From contig OZ022346.1 of the NCBI GenBank assembly GCA_963989245.1, positions 579,701 through 643,700 on the forward strand: a stretch of DNA of 64,000 nucleotides. Direction: 5' to 3'. Positions within the stretch are counted from its first letter, which is position 1, and every line of letters starts with the position of its first letter. Shown one piece after another: positions 10,844 to 21,308 of this stretch. A program made the position numbers and the translations under genes. The notes under the pieces are model-generated. The model did not search any database and was not told where the DNA came from. It saw only the letters and a program-made list of their open reading frames with translations. The DNA is from Nansenia antarctica (Eukaryota > Chordata > Actinopteri > Argentiniformes > Microstomatidae).

Positions 10844-11915
10844 GGGCCTCATTCATAAAGAAGTACTTGAACGTCATCTTTGACTTTCACGTAAGCACAG
10901 TTTTCTAAACGGACGTAAGCATTATTTATAAAACGGGCTGAGATGGTTTAAAGTTGCGTACGTGCTTCCTTCTATAAATACCAACGCAGGTAAAAATGAA
11001 CGCAGGTGAATGAGGTTTGTATTAACGCCTGTGATAGAGGCTGAATTATAGCGGCTGAATTAAGACAAGTGCTATAATATAGGGTAGGCGTTCGTCTGGA
11101 AGTGGGAGAGGGCAGAGAAGGGTGGCTTCTCGGTAAGTTGCATTTGTAACGTTTGATCATGACAACTAACCAGGCACATGCTTATACTCTACTCAAGTTG
11201 TAAAAGAAAATCAGGGGAGGTGGTGGATTTTATAAGAGGACAATTTTAGCATCCCCTCGCCAGTGACTTCAGTGTCAGTAACTGTCATTGCATGTGCCCC
11301 CTCGCACCTTGAAATACCAGTAATACCACGTTCATTGATAAAATGACATTAAGTATGGAAAGAGGGGGGTGATTTTGACTGTTTTTATTTCAGGGGAACT
11401 CGAGTGCTGCTTATACTGTAATAATATAATGGTCTTATTCTTATCAGGTGGTCTTATTCTTATATGGCTGCTCACTCCCAGACACCGGAGAAACTCCAGT
11501 ATAATTTAGAGCTTGGCCGGGGAAGGTCCGTTGTGGAACGCACTAGGCATGTTGAAGGGGAGATAGACAGCTCCGGAGGGATATAAAGGAAGACTGAAAT
11601 ACAATCAGAAACATCAGTTCCTTTTAAATCTTGAATTAAACTCATTTCCTCGGCTGATAACAACATAGTTAATTTTATTACGAGCCACTTGCATGAATTA
11701 CACTAGGCAGTGCGGCTCACATGCCTGTAATAACTCTGCATAACCAGTAGGTAATGTGCGTAAGCAAGTTGAATACTCGACGTCGAGCTACGATCGTTTC
11801 CACGATCAAATTGACTCACGTTGAAATTGTATAAATCACTACGTTGACGTGGTTTTCTACGTACGACACGGGTAAGATCAACATTTGATCTAAGCACCCG
11901 TTATGAATGAGGCCC
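10844..11915. mobile_element. PIF/Harbinger-type non-autonomous element, CAG target duplication
   Basis: Starts GGGCCTCATTCATAA and ends TTATGAATGAGGCCC, so it has perfect 15-bp TIRs, flanked on both sides by CAG (10841-10843 and 11916-11918). A 3-bp CWG target duplication is characteristic of PIF/Harbinger elements. Internally there are further inverted ACGTAAGC/GCGTAAG-type motifs near both ends but no transposase-like frame, so it is a 1.07-kb non-autonomous copy. Confidence 0.75.
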
Positions 11916-12016
11916 CAGATGTCTTCCTGGGACCACAAGGACGTCCTCTTGGTTTACTGGCAGAATCGTGGGTCATCCAGGGGAGAGGTCCCCTGTTTGA
12001 GCCCTGCTGGTTACAT

Positions 12017-12137
12017 CAGTCCCACTCTGACCACTAGAGGGTATATAAGAGTTAGTCACATTGGGTATTTGAGCTATGATGCTGTATTACATGTGTCCTT
12101 TTTGTGTAGTGTCAGTCCCACTCTGACCACTAGAGGG
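12017..12137 (+). repeat. direct repeat with CCACTAGAGGG motif
   Basis: CAGTCCCACTCTGACCACTA (continuing GAGGG) occurs at 12017 and 12113. Between them is a TATATAAG box. CACTAGAGGGCAGCAG motifs are common in fish SINE-like sequences, but no full element can be traced. Confidence 0.5.
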
Positions 12138-12885
12138 CAGCAGCACAGGTCCTGTGAGATGGAGTCTCTGACTGTAAAGTCTTCAGGACTGTGTCAGTGT
12201 AGGTTTATACTCCGGCCTCAGATCCTGTCTGCAGCAGTTGATGACAACCAGTTGGTTATTTGCTCATTGTGAAATATGTGAAAAAGTGGCAGACAAAACA
12301 GAAGCATGGGATTTTTCTGTATATTATTTTATTTACTTTTATTTCTGGAAATGCAACTGATGGTGAAACAATCCAGATGAATCATTATATTATCAATCAG
12401 ACCAGTGATGAACTCTGAGACCCAGAGTCTCTGACCCAGAGGAGAGAGAGTGGATGTGTGTAAGGCTGCATTTACACCGCAGGTCATAATGCCTAGTTCC
12501 GATTTGGTGCCTTTAAACATTGTTTTGAACACCTGCTTACACCTACTTTCTCAAATGACCCATATCTGATACTTGTGCTTACACTGGTAACATTTGTAAC
12601 GACCCGCATAGCCATGGAGGCAAACGAGACAGAAATTATAATCCCTTTTATATATATTATAATAGTGTAAAAATACCATCGCTCATCCATGATCAGACTT
12701 TGCTGAGGTGCTGGAACTGAAGAGTATCAGTAGAGTAAAATAACAGCATCCGCACACTCAAACACTGTGCAATGCACTGTTTTGGTCATAGACCTTCTTC
12801 AGGAATATATATTGTTAGTTAGGGAATATTAGCAAGATTGTCTGATCATCTGTGAAAACATTTCTTACCAATAGCTTTTTTCACC
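12138..12885. other. no recognisable gene
   Basis: No coding motif seen. The stretch AATAACAGCATCCGCACACT at about 12740 recurs at about 43746, so part of it is an unidentified dispersed repeat. Confidence 0.4.
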
Positions 12886-12993
12886 AATGTGTTCATACAG
12901 GTGTCTGGTAACAATGTGTTCATACAGGTGTCTGGTAACAATGTGTTCATACAGGTGTCTGGTAACAATGTGTTCATACAGGTGTCTGGTAAC
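12886..12993 (+). repeat. 27-bp tandem repeat, 4 identical copies
   Basis: Unit AATGTGTTCATACAGGTGTC followed by TGGTAAC, four times without variation. Both strands stay open but there is no coding signal. Confidence 0.95.
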
Positions 12994-13185
12994 GCCTCTC
13001 AAAACATGCAAACTCAAATCCACTGGGAGAATACCCAGTGGGCCTGGGCCGAAAAACATGAAAAATGCAAATGTTTCAATATTAGTTTGTGAGATATCAA
13101 ACTAGGGGTTTATTGAGGTGCTGAATCTATTACAACCACTATTTTTTAGTAAAAATATACACATGACCACAAAATGTTATTCATA

Positions 13186-15122
13186 GGCTTATGTCAGGAA
13201 TTTCACTCAACTAGTAAATGCAATGAACTTGCATCCTTTTTTAACAATAAAATAGAAACCATTAGACAAGGCATTAGGTCTTCTGTGTTAGGCATGAAAA
13301 ACATGTCCCCATTAACAACCCCAAATAGGGCGGACATAACAACCATGTCACAATTTAACACCATTGATTACAAGACCCTAGATAAAATCATGTCACGTCT
13401 TAAACCATCCACCTGTGCCCTTGATGTCCTGCCAACAAGCTTTTTAAAAAACATATTTAGCTGCATGGCAGGCGAACTAATACAAATAATTAACACCTCC
13501 CTTTCATCAGGAATCTTACCTGAAGCCCTGAAAACTGCAGTTATTAAGCCTCTACTAAAAAAGAACGGCCTAGACCCATTTGTACTAAACAACTACAGAC
13601 CCATATCAAACCTTCCCTGTACAGGAAAAATTATTGAAATGGTTGCCCACGAACAACTTGGCAATTATTTGACCCTAAATGATCTCTTTGATGACTTTCA
13701 ATCAGGCTTTCGCCCCCTACATAGCACTGAAACGGCCCTTATTAAGGTCCTTAATGACATTCGCGTAAACACAGACTCCGGAAAAATCTCAGTTTTGATA
13801 CTACTAGATCTTAGTGCTGCCTTTGACACTGTAGACCATGACATTCTAATAGATAGACTAAAAACCTGGGTAGGACTTTCGGGCACTGCCCTAAACTGGT
13901 TTAGATCCTACCTACAGGACAGAAGCTACTATGTCTCCATTGGCAACTTTGTATCTGACCAAATTAAAATGACATGTGGGGTTCCCCAAGGGTCAATCCT
14001 TGGCCCCCTTCTATTCAATCTCTACATACTTCCATTGGGACACATCATAAAAAAGAACAAAATTGCCTACCACAACTATGCGGATGACACTCAAATCTAC
14101 ATAGCCCTCTCACCGAACGACTATAGTCCCATTGACAATCTCTGTAATTGCATTGAGCAAATAAACGCCTGGATGACACAAAACTACCTCCAACTAAACA
14201 AGGACAAAACAGAGATAATTGTATTCGGTGCACCTGACAAAAGATCGAAAGTCAGTGCAAAACTTGATTCTCTCTCTCTTCACACTAAAAAAACAGGTCA
14301 GAAATCTTGGTGTAATTCTAGACTCCGATCTAAACTTCAACAGCCACATAAACTCGATAACTAAATCAGCCTACTATCACCTGAAAAACATAACAAGAAT
14401 GAGAGGTTTCATGTCCAAGCAAGACCTTGAAAAACTCATGCATGCATTTGTTTCGAGTAGACTTGATTATTGTAATGGTCTACTAACAGGCCTATCTAAA
14501 GGAGCTGTTCGTAAATTGCAGCTCATCCAAAACGCCGCTGCTAGGGTCCTAGCAAAAACAAAGAAATTTGAACACATTACACCAATCCTGAGATCCCTGC
14601 ACTGGCTACCAGTCTCTCAGAGAATTGAATTCAAAATCCTCCTAATTACATACAAATCACAAAATGGTCTTGGACCAAAATACATATCAGATCTCCTCCC
14701 ACCCTATATTCCCGCAAGGTCCCTAAGGTCAGCTGAGACAAATCAGCTAATAATTCCAAGAGTAAAAACAAAACACGGTGCAGCAGCTTTCAGTCACGCT
14801 GCTGCATGCTCCTGGAACAAACTCCCTGAGGAAATCAAACAGGCCCAAACCCTTAAAATATTTAAATCTAAGCTAAAAACCTTCATGTTTTGCACCAGTT
14901 ATGATTAAACACAAACACTTCTATCAATGTCTTTTTTCCATTAACTATTGTCTTTTTAAATGTTTTATCTATTTACTTCTTATATTTGCTTTTATTCATT
15001 GTAATTTTTATTTTCTTATGCTCCTCTTGCTGTATTTTTAAATAATGCATGTAAAGCACTTTGAATTGCCCCTGTTGTATGAAATGTGCTATACAAATAA
15101 ACTTGCCTTGCCTTGCCTTGCC
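13186..15122 (+). pseudogene. L2-clade LINE, 5'-truncated ORF2 with RT domain
   Basis: Two overlapping frames encode an L2/Maui-type reverse transcriptase. Visible motifs in order: LNNYRPISNLPCTGKIIE (RT 1), FQSGFRPLHSTETAL (RT 2), LLDLSAAFDTVDHDIL (RT 3, first catalytic Asp), GVPQGSILGPLLFNLYI (RT 4), HNYADDTQIYIALSP (RT 5, catalytic YADD), LNKDKTEI, NLGVILDSDLNFNSHI, HAFVSSRLDYCNGLLTGL, IQNAAARVL, LHWLPVSQRIEFKILL. A frameshift near 14300 in an A-rich run separates the last part. The endonuclease is missing (5' truncation at about 13186). The 3' end has CTATACAAATAAACTTGCC and a (TTGCC)n tail ending at about 15122. Apart from the frameshift it is well preserved, suggesting recent insertion. 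Confidence 0.92.
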
Positions 15123-15189
15123 TATGTCGTCCTTAGGCTTTCAGGGTGTCATCTACAGTAGGTATAATACATGATTCCAATCATTCAGT

Positions 15190-15600
15190 TTGAATTACAT
15201 TTATTCAAAAGCATTTCACAAAAGAATACAACATTGGAGTGATTAACTACAAAAATACCTATGTACACTGCAGATAGCACAGAACAAAGCAGTTCCTGTT
15301 TTGAAGTTCTACTCATCCACCCCCTGAGCATCTTCCTCATCCCTCTTTTCATCTGGCTGGTTGACCACAAGCTGAGATACACCTGACTCCTTGCTTTTTA
15401 CAGCTGCACCGCAGTTCCCCATACAGATGCAGCTTGGATAACTTCGAAAAGCAAAATGAGTAGGAACAACAAGACAACTTTACACATGGGACTGATCGTT
15501 CTGGTAAGTACTGATTTGAAAAAAAAAGGATAAGGGTGTATACAATCTGAGAATGGGAAGATGTATGAAATTTGTCAGTCATAGTAGTTGTGTAGATTGA
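15190..15600 (-). pseudogene. possible 3' end of a gene or element with cysteine-rich CXC-like motif
   Basis: On the minus strand a frame reads ELRCSCKKQGVRCISACG, resembling one half of a tesmin/TSO1-like CXC motif (CSCKKxxxxCxxxC), then stops. About 170 bp further is AATAAA (in GAATAAATGTAATTC near 15190), so this could be the 3' end of a transcript. The 5' side is unclear. The identification is tentative; a DNA-transposon accessory gene is the main alternative. Confidence 0.3.
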
Positions 15601-15649
15601 AATCAGAGAGGGTCTACATTTTACATGTAACTTGTAATATGAGTTTTTA

Positions 15650-16435
15650 TATCAGACAGGAGCTGCTTGTGACCTTCTACCGCTGCGCAGTGGAGAGCAT
15701 CCTCACCTACTGCATCTGCGTGTGGTTCTCCAGCTGCACAGCCGCAGAGAGGAAAGCGCTACAGAGAGTCGTGAGATCGGCCCAGAAGATCATCGGCGCC
15801 CCCCTCCCCTCTCTGGAAGAGCTGTACAACACACGCTGCCTCAGGAAGGCCTCCAAGATCTCCAGGGACCCATCCCACCCTGGGAACGAACACTTTGTTC
15901 GGCTGCCCTCAGGCAGACGGTTCAGGACCATGTCCGCAAGGACAAATAGACTGAAGCTCAGCTTCTACCCTAGGGCCATTCAGGCCCTGAACACAGCAAA
16001 GACCTAGGTTCTAGGCCCTGGACAATCTAGACAATTTGATGGCAGCTACTAGATTGTAAACATAAGTGCAATATTGAAATACAACTGTGAACATTTCAAA
16101 CCTGCAAACTGCGACACTTTAAATGAATGTGCAATAATACCATGTGCAATATGACAACCCTTGTGTACATAAGGTTCAGAGATAGGAAATGTTAGGATAT
16201 TTATAGCATAGCATAGAGTACAGCACAGTGTTTTATTTGTATAGTATAGTAGTATAGTATAGTGGATAGTGTATATAGCCTTTATTTATGTAAACCAGCT
16301 CTTTTCCCCTCTTGTTTTTAGTCATTCTTTTTTTTTCTCTCCAAGCACCAGGGGAGCCCCCCCCCTCCTAAATTTCGTTGTATGGTACCTGTACTATATT
16401 AATGACAATAAACACCATTCATTCATTCATTCATT
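15650..16435 (+). pseudogene. 3' fragment of CR1/Rex-group LINE (same family as 23528-26795)
   Basis: The frame reads RQELLVTFYRCAVESILTYC, then KALQRVVRSAQKIIGAPLPS, then LEELYNTRCLRKASKISRDP and ends ALNTAKT with a stop. It aligns almost residue for residue with the C-terminus of the longer copy at 26080-26440. The 3' UTR shares AAATTTCGTTGTATGGTACC and the AATGACAATAAA end with a (CATT)n tail near 16415-16435. It is a severely 5'-truncated insertion of the kind made by target-primed reverse transcription. Confidence 0.9.
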
Positions 16436-16439
16436 ATTC

Positions 16440-16718
16440 TCTTAGGTCATTCTTCTTCCTCTGTGTCCCACCATCGTCTAGAGACGCTCACGCATCATCT
16501 CCTGGTTCAGAGACAGATCCCCCCAGAGACTGACCCCCTGGACAACCAGAGGGAAGGAAGTAGGGAGGGAGTTTGTGTTCCACGCTCCTCCTCCACTGAT
16601 CATATTATCTGACCATGATGATGATGATGATGTGCCAGAACACATCATAGTATTGGACAGTGAGGATGAAGAGGAGCAGAGCCAGGGGAGCAATGCCTCA
16701 TGTCCAAATGTGTTGCTG
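16440..16718 (+). pseudogene. unknown acidic reading frame, 5' part before Harbinger insertion
   Basis: The frame runs GHSSSSVSHHRLETLTHHLL, then (one stop at TDHII) DDDDDVPEHIIVLDSEDEEE followed by QSQGSNASCPNVL. The sequence TTCTCTTAG just upstream looks like a splice acceptor, but this may be chance. Joining the ends after removing the Harbinger element and one CTG copy restores the frame (NVLL then DSDSDNDND), so the frame was open when the element inserted. The product is not recognised; VLDSEDEEE resembles a SUMO-interacting-type acidic motif. Confidence 0.45.
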
Positions 16719-18191
16719 GGCCCGGATTCACAAAAGTGTTCTTAAGATATTTCTTAAGACAATTCTTAAGAAAAAATATAAGATGTTCCTAAGAATGTAG
16801 AAGCGTAGTTTTTACCTAAGAAAATCGATGCTAATCATGATAGCTAGCTGGCTCACAGTCACACACATCTCATCTGGCTGGCTCACAGTCACACACATCT
16901 ATGTTACCTATACTAAGTTTAACTCTCATCACTGACCACTGTGTATCAACTTGTAGCTGTTTTAACTTTTAACTGACATTCTGTTTATATCTATTTATTT
17001 TTTATTTGTTGATTTCTGTGTCTTTGTATTTAAGCTCGTCGTCACTGTAAATGAGGGAAACCTCAGTGCCTTACGAGTTGAAATTAAGTTTGAATGTTTG
17101 ACTAAATTGAATGAATGAACATCTCATCCCTCTGTCTCCATGTCATTGGAGAACACCCATGCCTTTGGAATGTGAAGCTTGAGGTCTACAAAGACAAAGA
17201 CATCTTAAATGAAGGAGGAGAACCTGACGAGACGGAGGATAACATCCTGTCCTTTTCTTCTGCTTCTAGCCCTAACATGTTAAATCAATTCGAATAAAAT
17301 GTCATTTCATAATCACCTGTTCACTTGGTTTCATTACTTTTCTATGTGCAATGTGAATTAGAATGAAACGTAATTTTGAATAAATGAGTTATTATAATCA
17401 TAATTCCTGACTGCGTTAGAAGAAGCTGGATGTCAAGTGAACTGCAACTCTGGAGTCATGGAATCATCTTCCAACACATATCAAGTCATAAACAGGAAAC
17501 TTGCGTTGCAACAAAAAGTTGCCCGTGTATCATAGGCTTTAGATTTTGAACTTAAGATCACTCTGATCCTTAGGCCTACGTTGTTATGAACCCCAAGAGA
17601 AGAGAACATTATCGATGGCAGTAGATACATTTCCGATGACACAGTATACCTAGGCTCTGTTACATTGACTGTGACAGTGTAATGCTGCAGTGTAAACTAG
17701 AAGACATATTTAACAGTGTGTTTACTTGCATATGAAATATCAACAGCTACACAATAAAAGTGTGAAATTAAGTTGGTTTGGAAAATGACAATGTTTTGCG
17801 CAAACTCTGTGAAACACAACTTGTTTACAGACATTCAACTAGTTCAATGTTAAATCATATAAAACTGAAACATCCGCAAGTATCGGTCTGTGAGAAAGCC
17901 CCACTGCAACAGCATAGGGAATCGACGTTATCCCAGCTGCTAGTGCACGTAAATGCGACTCAGCTCGGGCAGAAACATAACGAACTAGGCCGCCGGGATG
18001 TTTTAATACAGGTGAGAGCTTCTCTTAAAGTTGAGAAGAAATTTGAGAAGAAATCTAAGAACTTTGTTTTCGAGAATCTCATTAGTTCTTAAGTTCTATC
18101 TTAGGAACAATCTTAAGAAGAAAGTTAAGAAAAAACAAAATATTTTTTTTATTACAATTCTTTTCTTAAGAACGCTTTGTGAATCCGGGCC
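16719..18191 (+). mobile_element. PIF/Harbinger-type element, CTG target duplication
   Basis: Perfect TIRs (GGCCCGGATTCACAAA at the left and its inverse at the right) are flanked by CTG at 16716-16718 and 18192-18194, the CWG duplication expected for PIF/Harbinger. The subterminal regions are rich in TTCTTAAGA palindromic repeats. Inside, around 17145-17200, a frame reads IGEHPCLWNVKLEVYKDKD, the start of a MADF/Myb-like domain carried by Harbinger accessory genes. Around 17800-17880 another reads KLCETQLVYRHSTSSMLNHI then KLKHP, the tail of a BED zinc finger of hAT type. The element is therefore a 1.47-kb degenerate composite without an intact transposase. Confidence 0.8.
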
Positions 18192-18530
18192 CTGGACAGT
18201 GACAGTGACAATGACAACGACTCAGTTCACTACATTCATGACTTTGAGGAGGAGGAGGAGGAGGAGGAGGAGGTGGCGGCGGCGGAGGAGGATGTGGTTC
18301 ACATATTCCATGAGCTCTCCTCTGGGCCTAGACTTGAAGGAACCTGGAACCTTCACAACGGCTCTGGAGACACCAGGTCCACCAACCCTGTGGGAGACAG
18401 GTCCTATCTTGGAGGATCCCGCCACCCTCAGGGAGACAGAGCCCACGCTGAGGCCGAGCGGCCATCTAGACGTTGGCGCTGCCTCACATGCTGAACATGG
18501 ACAACAGAGATCAACGGTTCAACCGAGACC
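18192..18530 (+). pseudogene. unknown acidic reading frame, continuation
   Basis: Continues the frame broken at 16718: LDSDSDNDNDSVHYIHDF, a run of nine glutamates (GAG repeat), then EEDVVHIFHELSSGPRLEGT and GDTRSTNPVGD, reaching a stop after RRWRCLTC at about 18494. The highly acidic tract and lack of hydrophobic segments suggest a nuclear protein or transposon accessory protein. The function is not recognised. The minisatellite begins just downstream. Confidence 0.4.
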
Positions 18531-19674
18531 TCCTTGTCTCCTCACCCATCACCTCCTTGTCTCCTCACCCATCACCTCCTTGTCTCCTCACCCATCACCT
18601 CCTTGTCTCCTCACCCATCACCTCCTTGTCTCCTCACCCATCACCTCCTTGTCTCCTCACCCATCATCTCCTTGTCCCCTCACCCATCATCTCCTTGTCT
18701 CCTCACCCATCACCTCCTTGTCTCCTCACCCATCACCTCCTTGTCTCCTCACCCATCATCACCTCCTTGTCTCCTCACCCATCACCTCCTTGTCCCCTCA
18801 CCCATCACCTCCTTGTCTCCTCACCCATCACCTCCTTGTCTCCTCACCCATCACCTCCTTGTCTCCTCACCCATCATCACCTCCTTGTCTCCTCACCCAT
18901 CACCTCCTTGTCCCCTCACCCATCATCACCTCCTTGTCCCCTCACCCATCATCACCTCCTTGTCTCCTCACCCATCACCTCCTTGTCTCCTCACCCATCA
19001 CCTCCTTGTCTCCTCACCCATCACCTCCTTGTCCCCTCACCCATCACCTCCTTGTCTCCTCACCCATCACCTCCTTGTCTCCTCACCCATCACCTCCTTG
19101 TCTCCTCACCCATCACCTCCTTGTCTCCTCACCCATCACCTCCTTGTCTCCTCACCCATCATCACCTCCTTGTCTCCTCACCCATCACCTCCTTGTCCCC
19201 TCACCCATCACCTCCTTGTCTCCTCACCCATCACCTCCTTGTCTCCTCACCCATCATCACCTCCTTGTCTCCTCACCCATCACCTCCTTGTCTCCTCACC
19301 CATCACCTCCTTGTCTCCTCACCCATCACCTCCTTGTCTCCTCACCCATCACCTCCTTGTCTCCTCACCCATCACCTCCTTGTCCCCTCACCCATCATCA
19401 CCTCCTTGTCTCCTCACCCATCACCTCCTTGTCTCCTCACCCATCACCTCCTTGTCTCCTCACCCATCACCTCCTTGTCTCCTCACCCATCACCTCCTTG
19501 TCTCCTCACCCATCATCACCTTGTCTCCTCACCCATCACCTCCTTGTCTCCTCACCCATCACCTCCTTGTCTCCTCACCCATCACCTCCTTGTCTCCTCA
19601 CCCATCACCTCCTTGTCTCCTCACCCATCACCTCCTTGTCTCCTCACCCATCACCTCCTTGTCTCCTCACCCAT
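18530..19674. repeat. 23/26-bp minisatellite, about 48 copies
   Basis: Units TCCTCACCCATCACCTCCTT plus GTC (23 bp), some with an extra ATC (26 bp) and some with CCCC in place of TCTC. All three plus-strand frames stay open for hundreds of codons (LLVSSPITSLSPHPS...), a by-product of the periodicity. Strong pyrimidine strand bias (plus strand C/T-rich). Confidence 0.97.
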
Positions 19675-19995
19675 CACCCTCAGCCCCAGCCCAACGCCAT
19701 GTCAGCCCAACGGTCAGACTTGAGGAGGAGGTGGCGAGGAATGTGATAAGGATTGTTGTTAGAGAGGAACATAACGACATAAGGGCTGAGGAACAGAGAC
19801 AGAGAAACCCTGCAGCCCCATATAATGAAGAGAGACCAGCAGCTTTGGAAAGGTCCCTGGTTCCCCTTCCTGACTGGGCTCCAGAACACCCGACTGGGCG
19901 CATGCACCTCGGGCTCCAAGGTGTCTAGGAAAAGAAAAAGACACAGCTGCCCGTCAGAGGGAACGTCTCAGTACAGTCAGGGACATAAAGCCAAC
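19675..19995 (+). pseudogene. unknown frame downstream of minisatellite, with A-rich end
   Basis: One frame gives VRLEEEVARNVIRIVVREEH, NDIRAEEQRQRNPAAPYNEE and ALERSLVPLPDWAPEHPTG before a stop at about 19928, a charged helical composition unlike the minisatellite. Then ATAAATAAAAAAGTG and A-rich sequence follow, compatible with a poly(A) signal. It may be the C-terminus of the acidic protein begun at 16440. Not recognised. Confidence 0.35.
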
Positions 19996-20077
19996 ACAAT
20001 CGATAGATAAATAAAAAAGTGTAATTAAAAAAACAAAAATAAATAGGTATGTCTATCAACTTGCATTGCCGTCATCA

Positions 20078-20129
20078 CAGCGGTGTGGCTGGCGCAGTGG
20101 TTAAGGCAGCCGGCTAGAGTTCTGGCCTG
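20078..20129 (+). mobile_element. tRNA-like SINE head, truncated
   Basis: GTGTGGCTGGCGCAGTGGTT followed by AAGGCAGCC carries a good pol III A box (TGGCGCAGTGG) like the 5' part of tRNA-Leu. No B box follows because the inverted-terminus element starts at 20130. Either a SINE head or a chance match. Confidence 0.35.
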
Positions 20130-20720
20130 GGTTGCACCAATTTGGCGTAAGTCATTACTAAATGTAGGAATTTAGTAGTTACTAAACCCCTAGTAGTTAC
20201 TAGCTAGTTTCAAACTAGTTGTTTACTAATTTCGGTTGCACCACGCCAATCGTTTGTCAATCTTAGCTAGTAAATACTTAGTAATGCGCAAGTTGTTACT
20301 AAAAACACATTGTCACATAAAACGTAGAGGAAGAACATTATAGCCAATCAGCGAGCAAAGCAAAACCCTCCGTTTTTAAATCCTCAATTTTGGCCGCCAT
20401 TGGCTACAAGCTGTAATTTGGCTCTACAAATGTTAATATGTCATTTTATGAAGTTCTAATATGTTTTCAGGCGAGAAAGGAACCATATATATTCACAAAA
20501 TGTGTCTAGTTTATCAAAATAGTTAGTTTGTACTTAAATAATCTATGCCAAATCCAGGGTCCAGTTAGAAGAACATAATTTACTACTCAGAAAGGCTTCA
20601 AACACCATTGTAATTGTGTCAATTCTTGTAAATTAGCCTGCACCATCATTTTATAGCCTACATACTTTTTTAGATGAGATTTTAGATTAGATTCAGACAA
20701 CAAAATGCAGTAAAAAGTGT

Positions 20721-20802
20721 GTCAGAAGAGGGATTTGAACCACCGTCTTAAAATGATGAATAAATACTATGGCAGCGGTCGATACCACTATGCCATCATG
20801 AC
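20721..20802 (-). tRNA. tRNA-like sequence, probably pseudogene or SINE-derived
   Basis: On the minus strand an 82-nt stretch has an A-box-like TGGCATAGTGG and a B box GGTTCAAATCC. Its ends pair as an acceptor stem (GTCATGA with TTCTGAC, 6 of 7 positions counting one G-T). The T stem pairs in about four of five positions. The anticodon arm cannot be folded convincingly and no CCA is encoded (normal for eukaryotes). More likely a degenerate tRNA-derived sequence than a working tRNA. Confidence 0.35.
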
Positions 20803-21308
20803 GATATGTAGCCTGCTGCTCATATCACCACAGTAGTAAATATTCATTTATTAAAATATGAACATATAACAATAATTGGGGCTAGTATGACCTACGCATT
20901 TAATCGGTCAGCAATTTCTTGCCAAACCATTTCCCTCGCCTTGTTAATTGCGGCAGTATTGCACTATTTTACATCTTATTTTTCCGTCTTCATAAAGATC
21001 AATAAGTCGGAATGCTGCGCAAAAGTAGGACCCTGCAGAGTGGAGTATCTTCATTTCGACAGTTCGATTTTTCGGGGCTCTTTATGTCCGCGTGCACGCA
21101 CCCATATCGAGGATTTCTAAGCCGGTGTTCTGTGAACACTCATGACACAAGCCTGATCCTCGTTCGAGGAATCACCTGAGGCTTGAATTCCAATCCTGAG
21201 TTGCCTGATCGCCTGATTTATTTTTAACGCCGATATACTAATCAACGTTTGTGGAATAGCCTCCAGGCCTAGGGAGGTACAGACCATGGAGTCCGGATAC
21301 GTGTAGGC

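Noticed and set aside
13186..14908. A host gene with reverse-transcriptase domain
   Set aside because: The 5' truncation, frameshift and LINE-type 3' tail with (TTGCC)n show an ordinary L2 insertion.
18031..19928. Three overlapping plus-strand frames of 416-571 codons rich in SSPITSLSPHPS
   Set aside because: All three frames are open across the 23/26-bp minisatellite, so no single one carries coding evidence.
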